Shown piece after piece: positions 12,427-22,329 of a stretch of 64,000 bases of DNA. The DNA is taken from contig NC_133773.1 in the NCBI RefSeq assembly GCF_003597395.2, positions 62,244,399-62,308,398 of the forward strand, read 5' to 3'. This DNA is from Chelonoidis abingdonii. Taxonomy: Eukaryota > Chordata > Testudines > Testudinidae. The translations under genes were made by a program, and so were the position numbers. A model generated the notes under the pieces. It did not search any database and was not told the origin of the DNA. It saw only the letters and a list, made by a program, of their open reading frames with translations. Numbering within the stretch: position 1 is the stretch's first letter; each line of letters opens with the position of its first letter.

Positions 12427-12618
12427 TACACCTTTACCTTGTTATAACATGACCCGATAAAACACGAATTCGTATATAATGCGGTAAAGCAGTGCTCTGG
12501 GGAGGCAGGGCTGCGCACTCCGGCGGATCAAAGCAAGTTCGATATAATGCGGTTTCACCTATAACAGGGTAATATTTTTTTGCTCCCAAGGGCAGCGTTA
12601 TATTGGGATAGAGGTGTA
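12427..12618. mobile_element. Tigger/mariner-type MITE
   Basis: A 192-bp unit begins TACACCTTTACCTTGTTATA and ends with the approximate reverse complement, TATATTGGGATAGAGGTGTA. Each end lies on a TA dinucleotide, as expected for a Tc1/mariner-superfamily insertion. The interior repeats CACGAATTCGTATATAATGCGG and GTTCGATATAATGCGGTTTC motifs. No transposase is encoded. Confidence 0.8.
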
Positions 12619-12709
12619 CTTAGCCCAAACAGTCTGTTTATTCAAACACCTAAAATTACTTACTCCCATTCTAATTTGTTATATTATTAGGGAATAGCTG
12701 TTAGAAGCA

Positions 12710-14262
12710 AGGTGGACAAAAATCAATGATTTAAAATAATACGTATTTTTAAACTGGATTTTTAAAATTTAAATAACTTTCTTTTTTAAAATAAACCTAT
12801 TTAAAATTTAAATTTGAAATTGACAACATATTTTAAGGCCTAAACTTAGTATAAATTTATTAATATTTAAATTAAATTTAAGACAAATATTCAAACAGTG
12901 TATGTTTGCTGCCAAAGTTTTAAAGAAAGTCAAACCACTGAACTAGTGGAAATCACTGGCTAAACACTGGAACCAGAGTTTGTTGAAGTGCAGTAGCCAT
13001 TTTTGACAACAATAACCTCTTCTACAGGTGCAGAGAGAATATTTTCTTAATTTTAGTTTATTCAAGTAGTTCAGTTCAGCGACTGTTTCATTCAGATTTG
13101 CAACACAGGGAGTTGAAAACACAGGAAAGCTTGTTTTCCTTTTCCAGTCTATGAATTAAAACTGTCTGTGAGAGGATGAGATCTACTAGTTCTACAATCC
13201 GAAGGAGACAGTGACCAGAAACAATCAGTTCAATTCACTAACTATGGATAATACTTCCCTTTGTAGAAGTCAGATTTAACTGCAAAAAATATCTTGATAC
13301 TTTTTTTTTTTACTTATGTATCCCAGCACATTTCAGATGGTTTTATTTAAGCAATTTTAAAATGCTGGTTTTATGCGTTTTTAATTGAATTCTAATTTCC
13401 ATCCAGCTGTAGCTTTGCACAAACCATGAGGAAAAAATTAATAAAACTAGCAAACAAGTAATGCATCATGATTTAAGCCCTACTTGAATTGCGTGATGAT
13501 TGTCAAATAATTGTGGCTGAGTTGCGGACAAGGCATGGAAAATCGCGGAAAAGTAATAATGGACCTTTATGAATTGCGAGAGTTTGGAAAAACCAGACAA
13601 GACCTTTTCTTTAAGAAAAATTTGCTGGAACAACGTAAACACTCAGTTTTATGTTATGTCTGTTAATTTTTTTGACAACCATAACTTTTTGCTGCAACTA
13701 TATTAGTCATTAATAAAGAGGGCTGACAGCCTGTTCCCCAGCCCTAGCCGCTATAAACTCCGATAAATGGGGTTCCACTGTACCAATGGGGAAAAATGTG
13801 TGTGTAGCAAACCTCAAAATGTATGCAAAATTGTGGATTGTGCAAAGTAAACTAATTAAAATCAGAACTGTGGTGGAAGTCTAATATTGCAGAATCCACA
13901 ATTTCCATAATATCGCAAATTAAGTAGCGCCTTAATCATGCTCCATTATCTAACGTAACATAAAAAAAACCCTATAAAAATAAGAATATGAGTTAGGATA
14001 TGTTAATCTATAAAAATAGCTTAAATAAATGTGTATAGTTATAGTATATCATCTTGGTTAGCCAAGAGAAGTATGAACTTATACCAAAAAATGAGAATTG
14101 GCCATTTGTTAGGAAAGTAAAAAGTGTGTGTGTATAATATAATATAAAATAAAACAAGATTAAAATTCATTATGAAAATCAAGGTTTCCTGCTTACTGAT
14201 TTAAATCATGATTAAAATCAGTGATTTAAATAACTTTAATTTAAATCACTCCACCCCGGGGT
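12710..14262. mobile_element. Long AT-rich non-autonomous TIR element
   Basis: The left end (AAGGTGGACAAAAATCAATG then ATTTAAAA) and right end (ATTTAAATCACTCCACCCC) are imperfect inverted repeats built on GGGTGGA and GATTTAAAT. The interior is very AT-rich without a transposase frame. A second element (13466-13940) is inserted within it. I recognise the AAATCAxTGATTTAAA wording as a common amniote DNA-transposon repeat but cannot name the family. Confidence 0.55.
13466..13940. mobile_element. Nested MITE with CATGATTTAAG-type inverted ends
   Basis: CATGATTTAAGCCCTACTTG at the left end and AAGTAGCGCCTTAATCATG at the right end are imperfect inverted repeats, followed inwards by AATTGCG and CGCAAATT. 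Near the middle, CCGATAAATGGGGTTCCACT resembles a mariner/Tigger terminus, so there may be a further insertion inside. Confidence 0.5.
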
Positions 14263-14264
14263 AA

Positions 14265-14960
14265 ATTGAATCATGCTGACAAAAGACTGTTTCAGAAGAA
14301 GAGATTTCAGGAAACGTATTTAAAATTACTTTTAATCTGTTTCTAAAGTCATAGTTTTTATTTTTATTTACTGACCGTCAGTAAATAATCTGTTTCAGAT
14401 GGTGGGGGTTGATTTCTGAGAGAGCTTGTAGTTGCATTGTGTTATTAAACATGTTTTACCTCTGTTGCTCTTCTTAAACAAACCTTGTGCATGTGTGCAC
14501 ATATAAAAATGTTTGGAGGAGATGGCTATTTTCTGTCACTGTCATACTTATTATAGAATTTAACATCTACCTCTAGGTCTTCAACACTAGGATTGTGTAT
14601 AATTCTCTTGATTTTTGTCAAATTAGGTATTTAACATTTTTGGCAGTTTTCTGAAGAGTGTTCATAATTATTTTTTCCTACAGGGGTGGAAAATGTCCTT
14701 ACATTTTGCTGATAGTTAAGCCTGGTGTTTATTAAGTTTGTTCTGCAAGACATTGAGTTTGATAATTACAAATCTGATGTAATTAGGAAAAAACATAATT
14801 GGCCACCGTTTAATGGTTTAGGTACCAGTCCTGCAAAGTGCTTGTATCAATGGTACTGCAAAGCTGTGCATAAACTTAACTGTTTGAGGAATTCACTCCT
14901 ACATGGTTGCCACCTCTTGCAGGTTTATCATGGATAATACAGCTTTGGCCTCTGCTGCAG
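14265..14960. other. No gene seen
   Basis: No recognised exon or repeat; one 70-codon frame at 14725-14937 without known homology. Confidence 0.45.
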
Positions 14961-14965
14961 GAGCT

Positions 14966-15345
14966 GTTGCTAGAGGACCCAGCTGAGATTGGAGCCTCAT
15001 TGTGCCAGGCACTATGCAAACACAAAGTAAGGATATGTCTACACTACAGCTGCTACAGTAAGTATGCCACTGTAGCATAGACACTTCCTACATCAATGGA
15101 GGGTTTTTTTCCTATGGATGTAGTTAATCCACCTCTCTGAGAAGCAGTAGCTAGGTTGCCAGAAGAATTTTTCCATTGACCTAGCTCCGTCTACGTTGTG
15201 GGTTAGGTTAACTTAACCACAGCACTAAGAGTGTGAAGTTTTTCACAGCCTTGAGTGACATAGGTTGGTTGATCTAATTTGTAAATGTAGACCAGGCCTA
15301 GGAGCCCTTGTTCCGAAGACATTACAGTCTAATGCAAAGCATAGT
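14966..15345. mobile_element. Dispersed amniote repeat split by a MITE
   Basis: The outer halves, GAGATTGGAGCCTCATTGTG then GCCAGGCACTATGCAAACAC at 14982-15024 and GTTCCGAAGACATTACAGTC at about 15311-15330, form a frequently seen amniote repeat once the 15030-15303 segment is removed. The class of this outer repeat is uncertain. Confidence 0.5.
15030..15303. mobile_element. hAT-like MITE (GTCTACACTAC family)
   Basis: The ends ATATGTCTACACTACAG and AATGTAGACCAGGCC are inverted, as in the widespread GTCTACAC / GTGTAGAC MITEs of turtles and birds. No open frame. It interrupts the repeat at 14966-15345. Confidence 0.65.
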
Positions 15346-15354
15346 AGTGAGTTT

Positions 15355-15640
15355 TTGACACAGCATTGACAACCCCGAGCATTCAAAAGTCATGGAATCA
15401 ACCCCTCTAAATCATGAGATGTTAAGGGGATGTTGGAACAGTTTGTATAGTGGGGGTGCTGAGAGTCATTGAACCAAACTGTAAACCCCATATACGATGG
15501 AAACGACTTCATTCCAGCAACCCTAGTTCCAGCACCTATGGATGTTAAAAATAACACATTGTGGATTCTTTTTATTTGCCTTCTTGGTTTTGAGCCTTTA
15601 GAATTCACATTTTCAAGTTTTTCTCCTTTTTCTCTCCCCT
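15355..15640. mobile_element. Dispersed repeat (second copy of the 9932/11727 family), MITE-interrupted
   Basis: GACAACCCCGAGCATTCAAA and AAATCATGAGAT at the left, and TTTGCCTTCTTGGTTTTGAG then CCTTTAGAATTCACATTTTC at the right, match the two halves found at 9932-10065 and 11727-11800. The middle holds the antisense MITE at about 15428-15540. Confidence 0.55.
15428..15540 (-). mobile_element. hAT-like MITE copy (GGTGCTGGAACTAGGG family)
   Basis: On the minus strand it starts AGGTGCTGGAACTAGGG, passes through GGTTTACAGTTTGGTTCAAT and ends CCCCACTATACAAACTGTTCC. It is the same family as the better-preserved + strand copy at 58845-58983, with a small internal deletion. Confidence 0.7.
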
Positions 15641-15654
15641 TTCATATGAGGGTC

Positions 15655-15845
15655 CTCTCGTTTCCCACCATGCCAGGGGCTCTGTGTGCCTCCCCATAAC
15701 CCATCTCCATACTCCATCTGCCACATGCCGGGGCTCTATAGGTCTCCATTCCCCATACCATTGTGTCACATTCATCACTTCCGTGCCAGGGGCTGTGGGC
15801 GTCCCCCATTTTCATCAAATGTGTTCTGCCCACCGATGCCTCGAA
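15655..15845. repeat. Degenerate tandem repeat (CCATGCCAGGGGCTCT unit)
   Basis: The motif recurs as CCATGCCAGGGGCTCTGTG, then ACATGCCGGGGCTCTATAG and TCCGTGCCAGGGGCTGTGG, separated by CCCATxxCCCAT stretches. This gives about three diverged units of roughly 60 bp. The small open frames over it are composition artefacts. Confidence 0.5.
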
Positions 15846-16386
15846 CATTCCTTGAAATGTTGGAACTCATTAGATGCTGTGTGCAAAAGCTATTGTATTA
15901 CAGAAAGACAGAGAAATGCCATCAGGTTGAATGTAGGGCTTTCTTTCATTTAGACAATTACTTAATGCAATGATATTCACCAATTTTACAAAGGAATTGG
16001 ACATCTTAAAGTAGCTGGACACCTAATTTGTTTTTATTGTTAAGTGGGATTTATAACCCTATTTCTTGTTTCAGAATTTCCATTATTCAGCTGATATTTG
16101 TGTCTCTCTGCCAACCCCTAACTTTTTGGGGGAAGGCCTTGTGCGCTTTTTGAGGCCCGTGATCTATGACCAGAAGAGAAGTTTTTGGCATAATTTGAGA
16201 TGAATCCATTTCTGAGACAGTTTTTTTTTGTTTGTTTTTTTAATGTATGTTACTGGTTTTCAGTGTTATATTTCAAAAACTGCTGGACTTGAAACTTATT
16301 GGAATAATAGAACTTTAGGACTGGAAGGGATCTCAATAGGCCATCTAGTCCAGTCCCCGGCACTTAGGCTGAACTAATTATTGTAG

Positions 16387-16926
16387 ACAAGCATTTCTCA
16401 AATGTGGCCACCAGAGACTTTTCTTGCGGCCAAGTCTCCTGGGCTGAGAGGGTGCAGGAGGCAAAGTAGCAGCCATTCCCCTCCCTGTTGCTCCTCGATG
16501 CCCTGCCTTGGTGTTGGTTGCTGGGGCTGCCAGCGGGGGTTGGGCCCTGTCTCCCTTAGGAGACACCTGGGGCACAATGCTGGAGAAGCAGTCACCCAGT
16601 GAATTTTCCACCTTTCGAGGGGCGATGGGGTTCAGCCCTGGGGTGGTGGGGTGGCAGGCTGCATTCCCAGGCTCTAGCTGTGCAGCTTCAGGCTCTAGCC
16701 CCCCACTGCCTCGATTAGTCCCCCATTCAGGGTTTAAATTGTCTCCAGGCTTGCCAGGGCTGAGTAAGTCTGCTGTGAAAAGTGATACTTGTACGTTTAA
16801 TATCACATTTCACAATGGACTTACTAGCTAGCAATAAATAAATTACAGTGATTTGTTTTTCCTAAGGCTAACTAAATATTTTAGGAAATAGTGTGAGAGC
16901 AGCCACCACCAAAAAAAATTTGCCCT
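16387..16926. mobile_element. hAT-like element inserted in CR1 (540 bp)
   Basis: Ends AAGCATTTCTCAAATGTGGC and TGCCCTGAGAACCCTTG are inverted hAT-type termini. The flanks TTGTAGAC and ATATAGAC are near-identical and match one site in the CR1, consistent with a decayed 8-bp duplication. The GC-rich core creates open frames on both strands (for example 16378-16806 minus and 16508-16831 plus) that I do not regard as genes. Confidence 0.65.
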
Positions 16927-17032
16927 GAGAACCCTTGTATATAGACCAGTCCTGACAAGTGTTTTGTCTAGTTTGTTCTTTAAATCCTCCAGTGATGGAG
17001 TTTCCACACCCTCCCTAGGTAATTTGGTCTAA

Positions 17033-17284
17033 TGTAGGGGTTCTCAAACTTCATTGCGCCACAACTTTCTGACAGCAAAAATTACTACACAACCCCTGGA
17101 GGGGGGACCAGGCTTCAGTCCCAGGTGGGGGACCTGTAACCTGAGAACCACCGTCTAAGGCTGAAGCCCTTGGGCTTTGGCTTCAGCCCCGGGCTCCAGC
17201 AAGTCTAATGCCAACCCTGGCAACCCCATTAGAACAGGGTCTTGACACACTTTGGGGTCCTAACCCACAGTTTGAGAACCACTG
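17033..17284. mobile_element. hAT-like MITE inserted in CR1 (copy 1 of a two-copy family)
   Basis: Begins GTAGGGGTTCTCAAACTTC and ends CACAGTTTGAGAACCACTGG, inverted hAT-type termini. Interior landmarks GGGCTCCAGCAAGTCTAATG and CAGGGTCTTGACACACTTTG recur in the diverged copy at 45256-45530. Confidence 0.7.
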
Positions 17285-17785
17285 GTGTAGTTCTTAACTA
17301 CCCTTGCAGTTTGGAAGTTTTTCCTAATGTCTAACCTAAATTTCCCTTGCTGCAATTTAAGCCCGTTGCTTCTTGTCCTGTCCTCAGTGGATAAGGAGAG
17401 AGATTTATCACCTTCTTCTTTATATCTTTTATGTACTTGAAGATTGTTGTCATGTTTCCCCTCAGTCTTCTCGTCTCCATACTAAACCAAACCCAGTTTT
17501 TTCAATCTTTTCATTGTAGTCCTGTTTTCTAGACCTTTATTCATATATATTTTTTTTACTCTCCTCTAGAATTCTCCAATTTGTCCACATCTTTCTGAAA
17601 GTGTGGTGCCCAGAACTGGACACAGTACTCCATTTGAGGTCTTGTGTGTTGCTTACAGTTCTCCTGCTAACACATCCCAGAACGTTTGCTTTTTTTTCCA
17701 ATAGTATTACATTGTTGACTCGTATTCCTAGGCAGTCATTTCCCATTTCGTATGTGTGCAACTGATTGTTCCTTCCTAAATGGGG

Positions 17786-17942
17786 TATAGAATCCTAGAG
17801 TATCAGGGTTGGAAGAGACTTCAAGAGGTCACGTAGTCCAATCTGCTGCTCGAAGTAGGACAACACCAGCTAAATCATCCCAGCCAGGGCTTTGTGAAGC
17901 CAGGCCTTAAAAACGTCTAAGGATGGAGATTCCACCACATCC
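17786..17942 (-). mobile_element. Second CR1 3' end inserted into the first CR1
   Basis: The + strand reads ATAGAATCCTAGAGTATCAG, then GGTTGGAAGAGACTTCAAG and ATCCCAGCCAGGGCTTTGTG, the antisense 3' end of a different CR1 subfamily. It interrupts the outer CR1 between CTTCCTAAATGGGGTAT and TTTGCATTTGTCTTTATTG, which are adjacent in an uninterrupted CR1. Confidence 0.7.
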
Positions 17943-18324
17943 CTAGATTTTGCATTTGTCTTTATTGAATTTCATCCTGTTCTATTTCAGACCATTTCTC
18001 CAGTTTGTCAAGATCATTTTGAATTCTGATCCTGTCCTCCCAAGTATTTGCACCCTCCCAGCTTGGTATTATCCACAAATTATAAGTGTATTCTCTGTAC
18101 CATTATCCAAAGAATTTATAAAGATATTGAATAAAACCGGACCCAGGGCAGATCGCTGTGGAACCCCGCTTGATATGTCCTTCCGGCTTGATTGTGAACC
18201 ATTGATAAACTAATCTCTAAGTGTGTTTTTCCAACCAGTTCTGCACTCACCTTATAATAGGTTTATCTAGGCAACATTTCCCTAATTTGCTTATGAGAAG
18301 GTCATGTGAGACAGTATGAAAAGT

Positions 18325-18585
18325 CTTAGCCCTGGTCTACTCTGGGGTGGGGGGGAGATCGATCTAAGTTACGCAACGTAGCTGAAGTTGACGTACTTAG
18401 ATTGACTTATCATGGTGTCTTCACGGTGAGTCGACTGCTGCCACTCCCCCGTTGACTCTGCCTGCGCCTCTCGTGACGGTGGAGTACAGTAGTCAATGGG
18501 AGAGCGCTCGGGGGCTGATTTATCGCGTCTAGATCGATCATTGCCTGCCAGTCTGATGGATAGTGTAGACATACTCTTACTAAAG
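18325..18585. mobile_element. hAT-like MITE inserted in CR1
   Basis: Starts CCTGGTCTACTCTGGGG and ends ATAGTGTAGACATACTC. The inside has AAGTTACGCAACGTAGCTGA, GAAGTTGACGTACTTAGATT and GATTTATCGCGTCTAGATCG. This is the GTCTACAC MITE family common in sauropsids. It splits CR1 wording ACAGTATGAAAAGTC / TAAAGTTGAGATATAAC. Confidence 0.75.
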
Positions 18586-18837
18586 TTGAGATATAACATA
18601 TTTGCTGCTTCCCTCCTAGACACAAAGCTTGTTATCATGTCAAAGAAGGATATTAGGTTGGTTTGCCATGATTTGTTCTTCACAAATCCACGTTCACTGT
18701 TATTTATCACTTCTTATCTTCTAGGTGCGTGCAAATTGATTGTTTGCATATTTGCTCTATTATCTTTCTGAGTACCAAAGTTAAGCTGAGGGGTGTGTAA
18801 TTCCCCAGGTTGTCTATATTCCTCTTTTTATATATAC

Positions 18838-18949
18838 TCTCTCTCATGCCCGTCACCCCAGTCGGGGTATGGACCGCCAACCACAGATCTCCAGAGTCCT
18901 CTATCCTGGGCCATTCGCTCTAGCTGGTTCCAGGTGTAGCCCATTTTTT
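18838..18949 (-). pseudogene. Frameshifted C-terminal tail of the RTE ORF
   Basis: After DLQADSKK the main frame reads WATPGTS and stops at 18920. The next frame, entered at the T6 run at 18944-18949 (A6 on the coding strand), reads [18 protein letters not shown] and then a VVGG..P block ending just before the TA-rich terminus. The W..L..MAQDR..W pattern is the usual RTE C-terminal ending, so a one-base slip in the homopolymer probably separates it from the body of the protein. Confidence 0.6.
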
Positions 18950-21913
18950 GCTATCAGCCTGAAGGTCGCGTCTCCAGGTGTTTCTTGGACGGCCTCTTTT
19001 CCGCTTGCCTTGGGGGTTCCACCGCAGTGCCTGTCTGGTGATGTTAGTTGGCTGCTTGCGTAGTGTATGTCCTATCCAACCCCACCTTCTCCTTCTGATT
19101 TCTTCCTCTGCTGGGAGTTGACGGGTCCTCTCCAAGAGGTGGATGTTACTGATGGTGTCTGGCCAGCGGATCTGGAGAATCCTTCTGAGGCAGCTATTAA
19201 TGAAGGTCTGGATCTTCCTGGTGGTTGTTTTGGTTGTCCTCCAGGTTTCAGCTCCATACAGTAGGACTGATTTCACATTGGAGTTGAACAGTCGAATTTT
19301 TATTGCCAAAGACAGCTCTCTGGAGCTCCAGATGTTCTTGAGCTGTAAGAAGGCTGCTCTTGCCTTACCAATCCTTACTTTGATGTCTGCGTCTGTGCCA
19401 CCCTGCTGGTCGATGATGCTACCTAGGTAGGTGAAGGACTGCACTTCTTCCAGGGAGCTTCCATTCAGTGTGACTGGGTCGTTGCTGATGGAATTAATCC
19501 TAAGGATCTTGGTCTTGTCCTTGTGAATGTTGAGGCCAACCTGTGATGACGTGGCTGCCACAGTGTTGGTCTTCTCTTGCATCTGCTCTTTACTGTGCGA
19601 AAGGAGTGCAAGATCGTCAGCAAAGTCCAGGTCATCAAGCTGGGTCCACAACGTCCACTGGATTCCATTCCTACGCTCGTAAGTGGATGTCTTCATAATC
19701 CAATCGATGACGAGGAGAAAGAGAAGTGGTGACAACAAGCATCCTTGTCTGACTCCAGTTCGCACCTGGAAGCTGTTAGTGAGCTGCCCTCCATGGATCA
19801 CTCTACAGTGTATACCATCATATGAGTTCTTGATCAGGTTGACCACCTTTGCTGGAATGCCGTAGTGCCGAAGGAGCTTCCAGAGGGTCTCTCGATCCAC
19901 GCTATCGAACGCTTTCTCATAGTCAACAAAGTTGATGTACAACGAGGAGTTCCACTCCACAGACTGCTCGACTATGATGCGAAGCGTTGCTATCTGGTCC
20001 GTGCATGATCTGTTCAGCCGGAAACCTGCCTGTTCATCTCGTAGCTGTGGATCGACGGCATCCTTCATTCTCTCTAAGAGAACTCGGTTGAAGACCTTCC
20101 CTGGCACCGACAGGAGTGTGATTCCTCTATAATTGGCACAGTTGCTAAGGTCTCCTTTCTTGGGGATTTTGATGAGATATCCCTCTTTCCAGTCTGCCGG
20201 AATCACTTCTTCTTCCCATATCTTCTCAAAAAGGGGGTACAGCATTTCCACTGAAGCATCCAGGTCTGCTTTCAGGGCCTCTGCTGGGATGTCATCAGGT
20301 CCAGCCGCCTTCCTGTTCTTCATCATGGTGATGGCTTTTCTGATCTCATCTCTGGTTGGTTTATCGCAATTAATTGGGAGGTCCTCGTTGGCTGGGTTAA
20401 TGTCTGGTGGATTTGGTGGTGCTGGTCTGTTCAGGAGTTCCTCAAAGTGCTCCGCCCATCTGTTCATCTGTTGTTCTATTCCTGTTATAGACTTTCCCTG
20501 CTTGTCTTTAACGGGACGTTCTGGCTTGCTGAACTTTCCAGACAGTCGCTTGGTAGTATCATACAGATGTTTCATGTTACCGCTGTATGCTGCCTGCTCC
20601 GCTTCTGCTGCCAGTTCATCCACATACTCTCTCTTGTCCTTCCTAATATTCCTCTTCACTGCTCTGTGGGCTTCAGCATACTCTTTTTGAGCTTTGGCCT
20701 TTGCAGCTCTAGTCCTGCTGTTGTTGACTGCTGCCTTCTTCTTCTTTCTGTCTTCTATCTTGGTCAAGGTCTCTGCTGTGATCCACTCTTTCTGCTGGTG
20801 TTTCTTAATTCCAAGCACTTCCTGGCATACTAACCTAAGTGTGTCTCTCACTTTCTGCCATCTGTTTAGTACACTGTCTTCCTCTTCCTCAGACCGATCC
20901 TGTAATACTGAAAACTTATTCTTCAGCATCAGTCCAAAATCTTCCTTGGTCTTACGGTCCTTCAGAAGGCTGACGTTGTACTTCACTCTTCTGTCTGACG
21001 TATCTATCCAGCTCTGCTTCAGCTTCAGCTTCAATCTAGCCACCACTAAGTGATGGTCGGACGCCGCGTCTGCTCCTCTTCTAACTCTAACGTCCTGCAA
21101 GGATCTTCTGAACTTCTTGCTAATGCAGACATGGTCGATCTGATTTTCTGTCGTACCTGCTGGTGATACCCAGGTACTCTTGTGGATCCGCTTGTGAGGA
21201 AAGATGCTACCTCCTATGACCAGGTTGTTAAGTGCACACAGATCCACAAATCTCTCTCCATTCTCACTCATCTCTCCCAGAGCGTGGGTCCCCATGACTT
21301 GTTCGTATCCTGTGTTGTCAGGTCCAATTTTGGCATTAAAGTCTCCCATAAGGATGATGATGTCTTTGTCTGGGAGAATCTCTAATATTTTCTGGAGTCT
21401 GTTGTAAAAATAATCTTTGTCCTCCTCTTCGCTGTCATTAGTTGGAGCGTAGCACTGAACAACATTCATCTTAATCCTCTTCATTTTAGTTCTGAAGGAT
21501 GCTGTGATGATCCTGGGACCATGTGCCTCCCAACCAATCAGTGCTCTCTGTGCCTGCTTGGACAACATGAAGCCTACTCCCTGTGTGTGGGGTGCGTCGC
21601 TCTCTTCATGTCCTGAATACAGCAACAGCTCTCCTGTCAACAGTCGTCTCTGTCCAGCTTGCGTCCATCTTGTTTCGCTAATGCCTAATAGGGTCAGGTT
21701 GTTGCTCCTCATCTCTGCTGCAACCTGCGCCGTCTTTCCTGACTCGTACATGGTCCTCACGTTCCATGTGCCTATGGTAATCCTCCTGGTTGCAAGAAGG
21801 GTAATCAGCTTAGTGGCTTCCTCATGGCTTTCACCACCCAGCGTCATGCATCTTCGAGTTGAAGACCCTTCTTTTTCCAGGGTAAAAGTCTCTGTTATCT
21901 CTATTGTTGGCAT
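18920..21913 (-). CDS. RTE endonuclease-reverse transcriptase (ORF2-like)
   Basis: Open without a stop for 1029 codons if read from 22009, but codons 1-32 lie in (TA)n and host CR1 sequence. I therefore place the start at the ATG at 21913 (codon 33 of the open frame); residue numbers below count from 22009. The APE-type endonuclease is at about 78-330: TWNVRTM (81-87), SETRW (111-115), [15 protein letters not shown] with D223/N225, and ASDHH (316-320). A basic linker follows, with RKKKKAAVN near 421-429. The reverse transcriptase is at about 555-860: [54 protein letters not shown] and the catalytic FADDLALL with D798/D799. The C-terminal region includes YGAETW and the RRRWGWIGH block. The product would nick target DNA and reverse-transcribe its own RNA. 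All core catalytic residues I can identify are present. The extreme C-terminus is out of frame (see the frameshift at 18944). Placement in the RTE clade is from motif recognition; the exact family is not known to me. Confidence 0.85.
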   Translation of the reverse strand: MPTIEITETFTLEKEGSSTRRCMTLGGESHEEATKLITLLATRRITIGTWNVRTMYESGKTAQVAAEMRSNNLTLLGISETRWTQAGQRRLLTGELLLYSGHEESDAPHTQGVGFMLSKQAQRALIGWEAHGPRIITASFRTKMKRIKMNVVQCYAPTNDSEEEDKDYFYNRLQKILEILPDKDIIILMGDFNAKIGPDNTGYEQVMGTHALGEMSENGERFVDLCALNNLVIGGSIFPHKRIHKSTWVSPAGTTENQIDHVCISKKFRRSLQDVRVRRGADAASDHHLVVARLKLKLKQSWIDTSDRRVKYNVSLLKDRKTKEDFGLMLKNKFSVLQDRSEEEEDSVLNRWQKVRDTLRLVCQEVLGIKKHQQKEWITAETLTKIEDRKKKKAAVNNSRTRAAKAKAQKEYAEAHRAVKRNIRKDKREYVDELAAEAEQAAYSGNMKHLYDTTKRLSGKFSKPERPVKDKQGKSITGIEQQMNRWAEHFEELLNRPAPPNPPDINPANEDLPINCDKPTRDEIRKAITMMKNRKAAGPDDIPAEALKADLDASVEMLYPLFEKIWEEEVIPADWKEGYLIKIPKKGDLSNCANYRGITLLSVPGKVFNRVLLERMKDAVDPQLRDEQAGFRLNRSCTDQIATLRIIVEQSVEWNSSLYINFVDYEKAFDSVDRETLWKLLRHYGIPAKVVNLIKNSYDGIHCRVIHGGQLTNSFQVRTGVRQGCLLSPLLFLLVIDWIMKTSTYERRNGIQWTLWTQLDDLDFADDLALLSHSKEQMQEKTNTVAATSSQVGLNIHKDKTKILRINSISNDPVTLNGSSLEEVQSFTYLGSIIDQQGGTDADIKVRIGKARAAFLQLKNIWSSRELSLAIKIRLFNSNVKSVLLYGAETWRTTKTTTRKIQTFINSCLRRILQIRWPDTISNIHLLERTRQLPAEEEIRRRRWGWIGHTLRKQPTNITRQALRWNPQGKRKRGRPRNTWRRDLQADSKKWATPGTS

Positions 21914-22195
21914 TTCTGTAGCAGGTTGATTTTTTTTATATATATATATATATATACAGGTACTATATGTGCCCTTTTCCAGTCCGCTGGGATCTCTCCT
22001 GTCCTCCACAAGTTCTCAGAGATAATCGCTAATGGCTCAGAGATCTCTTCAGCCAGTTACTTAAGTATTCTAGGATGTATTTTGTCAGGCCCTGCCCACT
22101 TGAAGACATTTAACTTGTCTCTGTAATTCTTAACTTGTTCTTCTCTTGTTTTAGCCTCACATCCTACCGTATTTACACTGATGTTCACTAGGTTA

Positions 22196-22322
22196 GGCTG
22201 ATGCAGATGTGCTGCTGTAAGCTCTCTAGTGTAGCTGCTCTAAGCCGACAGAGAGAGAGCTCTCATGTCGATGTAATCCATCCCCAACAAGCAGAAGTAG
22301 CTGTGTCAGCTCTGTTTCACAT
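22196..22322. mobile_element. hAT-like MITE fragment
   Basis: GCTGCTGTAAGCTCTCTAGT, GTAGCTGCTCTAAGCCGACA and the palindromic AGAGAGAGCTCTC belong to another GTCTACAC-type MITE family. The left terminus is truncated or merged with the CR1. Confidence 0.5.
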
Positions 22323-22329
22323 GTGTGGG

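Larger units (their letters stand above)
18838..21940 (-). mobile_element. RTE-type LINE, nearly complete
   Basis: About 3.1 kb on the minus strand, inserted into the antisense CR1 at a TTTTTATATA site. The CR1 sequence stops at 18837 and resumes at about 21956. The element has a single ORF2-like frame, a very short 3' UTR and TA-rich ends, with (TA)n at 21938-21955 on the 5' side and TATATATA at 18830-18837 on the 3' side. This layout (one EN-RT ORF, tiny 3' UTR, AT-rich simple-repeat tail) is that of the RTE clade. Compared with the surrounding CR1 and MITE relics it is remarkably intact. Confidence 0.85.
16302..22195 (-). mobile_element. CR1 LINE, antisense, RT and 3' UTR, shattered by nested insertions
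   Basis: Reading the minus strand and skipping inserts gives a continuous CR1. The antisense pieces are 16302-16386, 16927-17032, 17285-17785, 17943-18324, 18586-18837 and 21956-22195. The + strand wording GGACTGGAAGGGATCTCAAT (3' end), TTTCCTAATGTCTAACCTAA, AGAACTGGACACAGTACTCC, TTTCTCCAGTTTGTCAAG and ATCGCTAATGGCTCAGAG is the reverse complement of the CR1 3' UTR and reverse-transcriptase domain. The inserts are listed separately. The copy is dead. Confidence 0.85.

Noticed and set aside
16378..16806. 142-codon minus-strand frame
   Set aside because: Lies wholly inside a hAT-like insert with GC-rich core; overlapping frames on the other strand and no homology.
20133..20690. 185-codon + strand frame
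   Set aside because: Exact antisense shadow of the RTE reverse-transcriptase frame.
21504..21929. 141-codon + strand frame
   Set aside because: Antisense shadow of the RTE endonuclease region.
18920..22009. Domesticated host gene derived from a retroelement
   Set aside because: The open frame keeps full mobile-element architecture, runs into insertion-site (TA)n sequence at its 5' end, has no introns and sits in a transposon nest; a plain RTE copy is the simpler reading.
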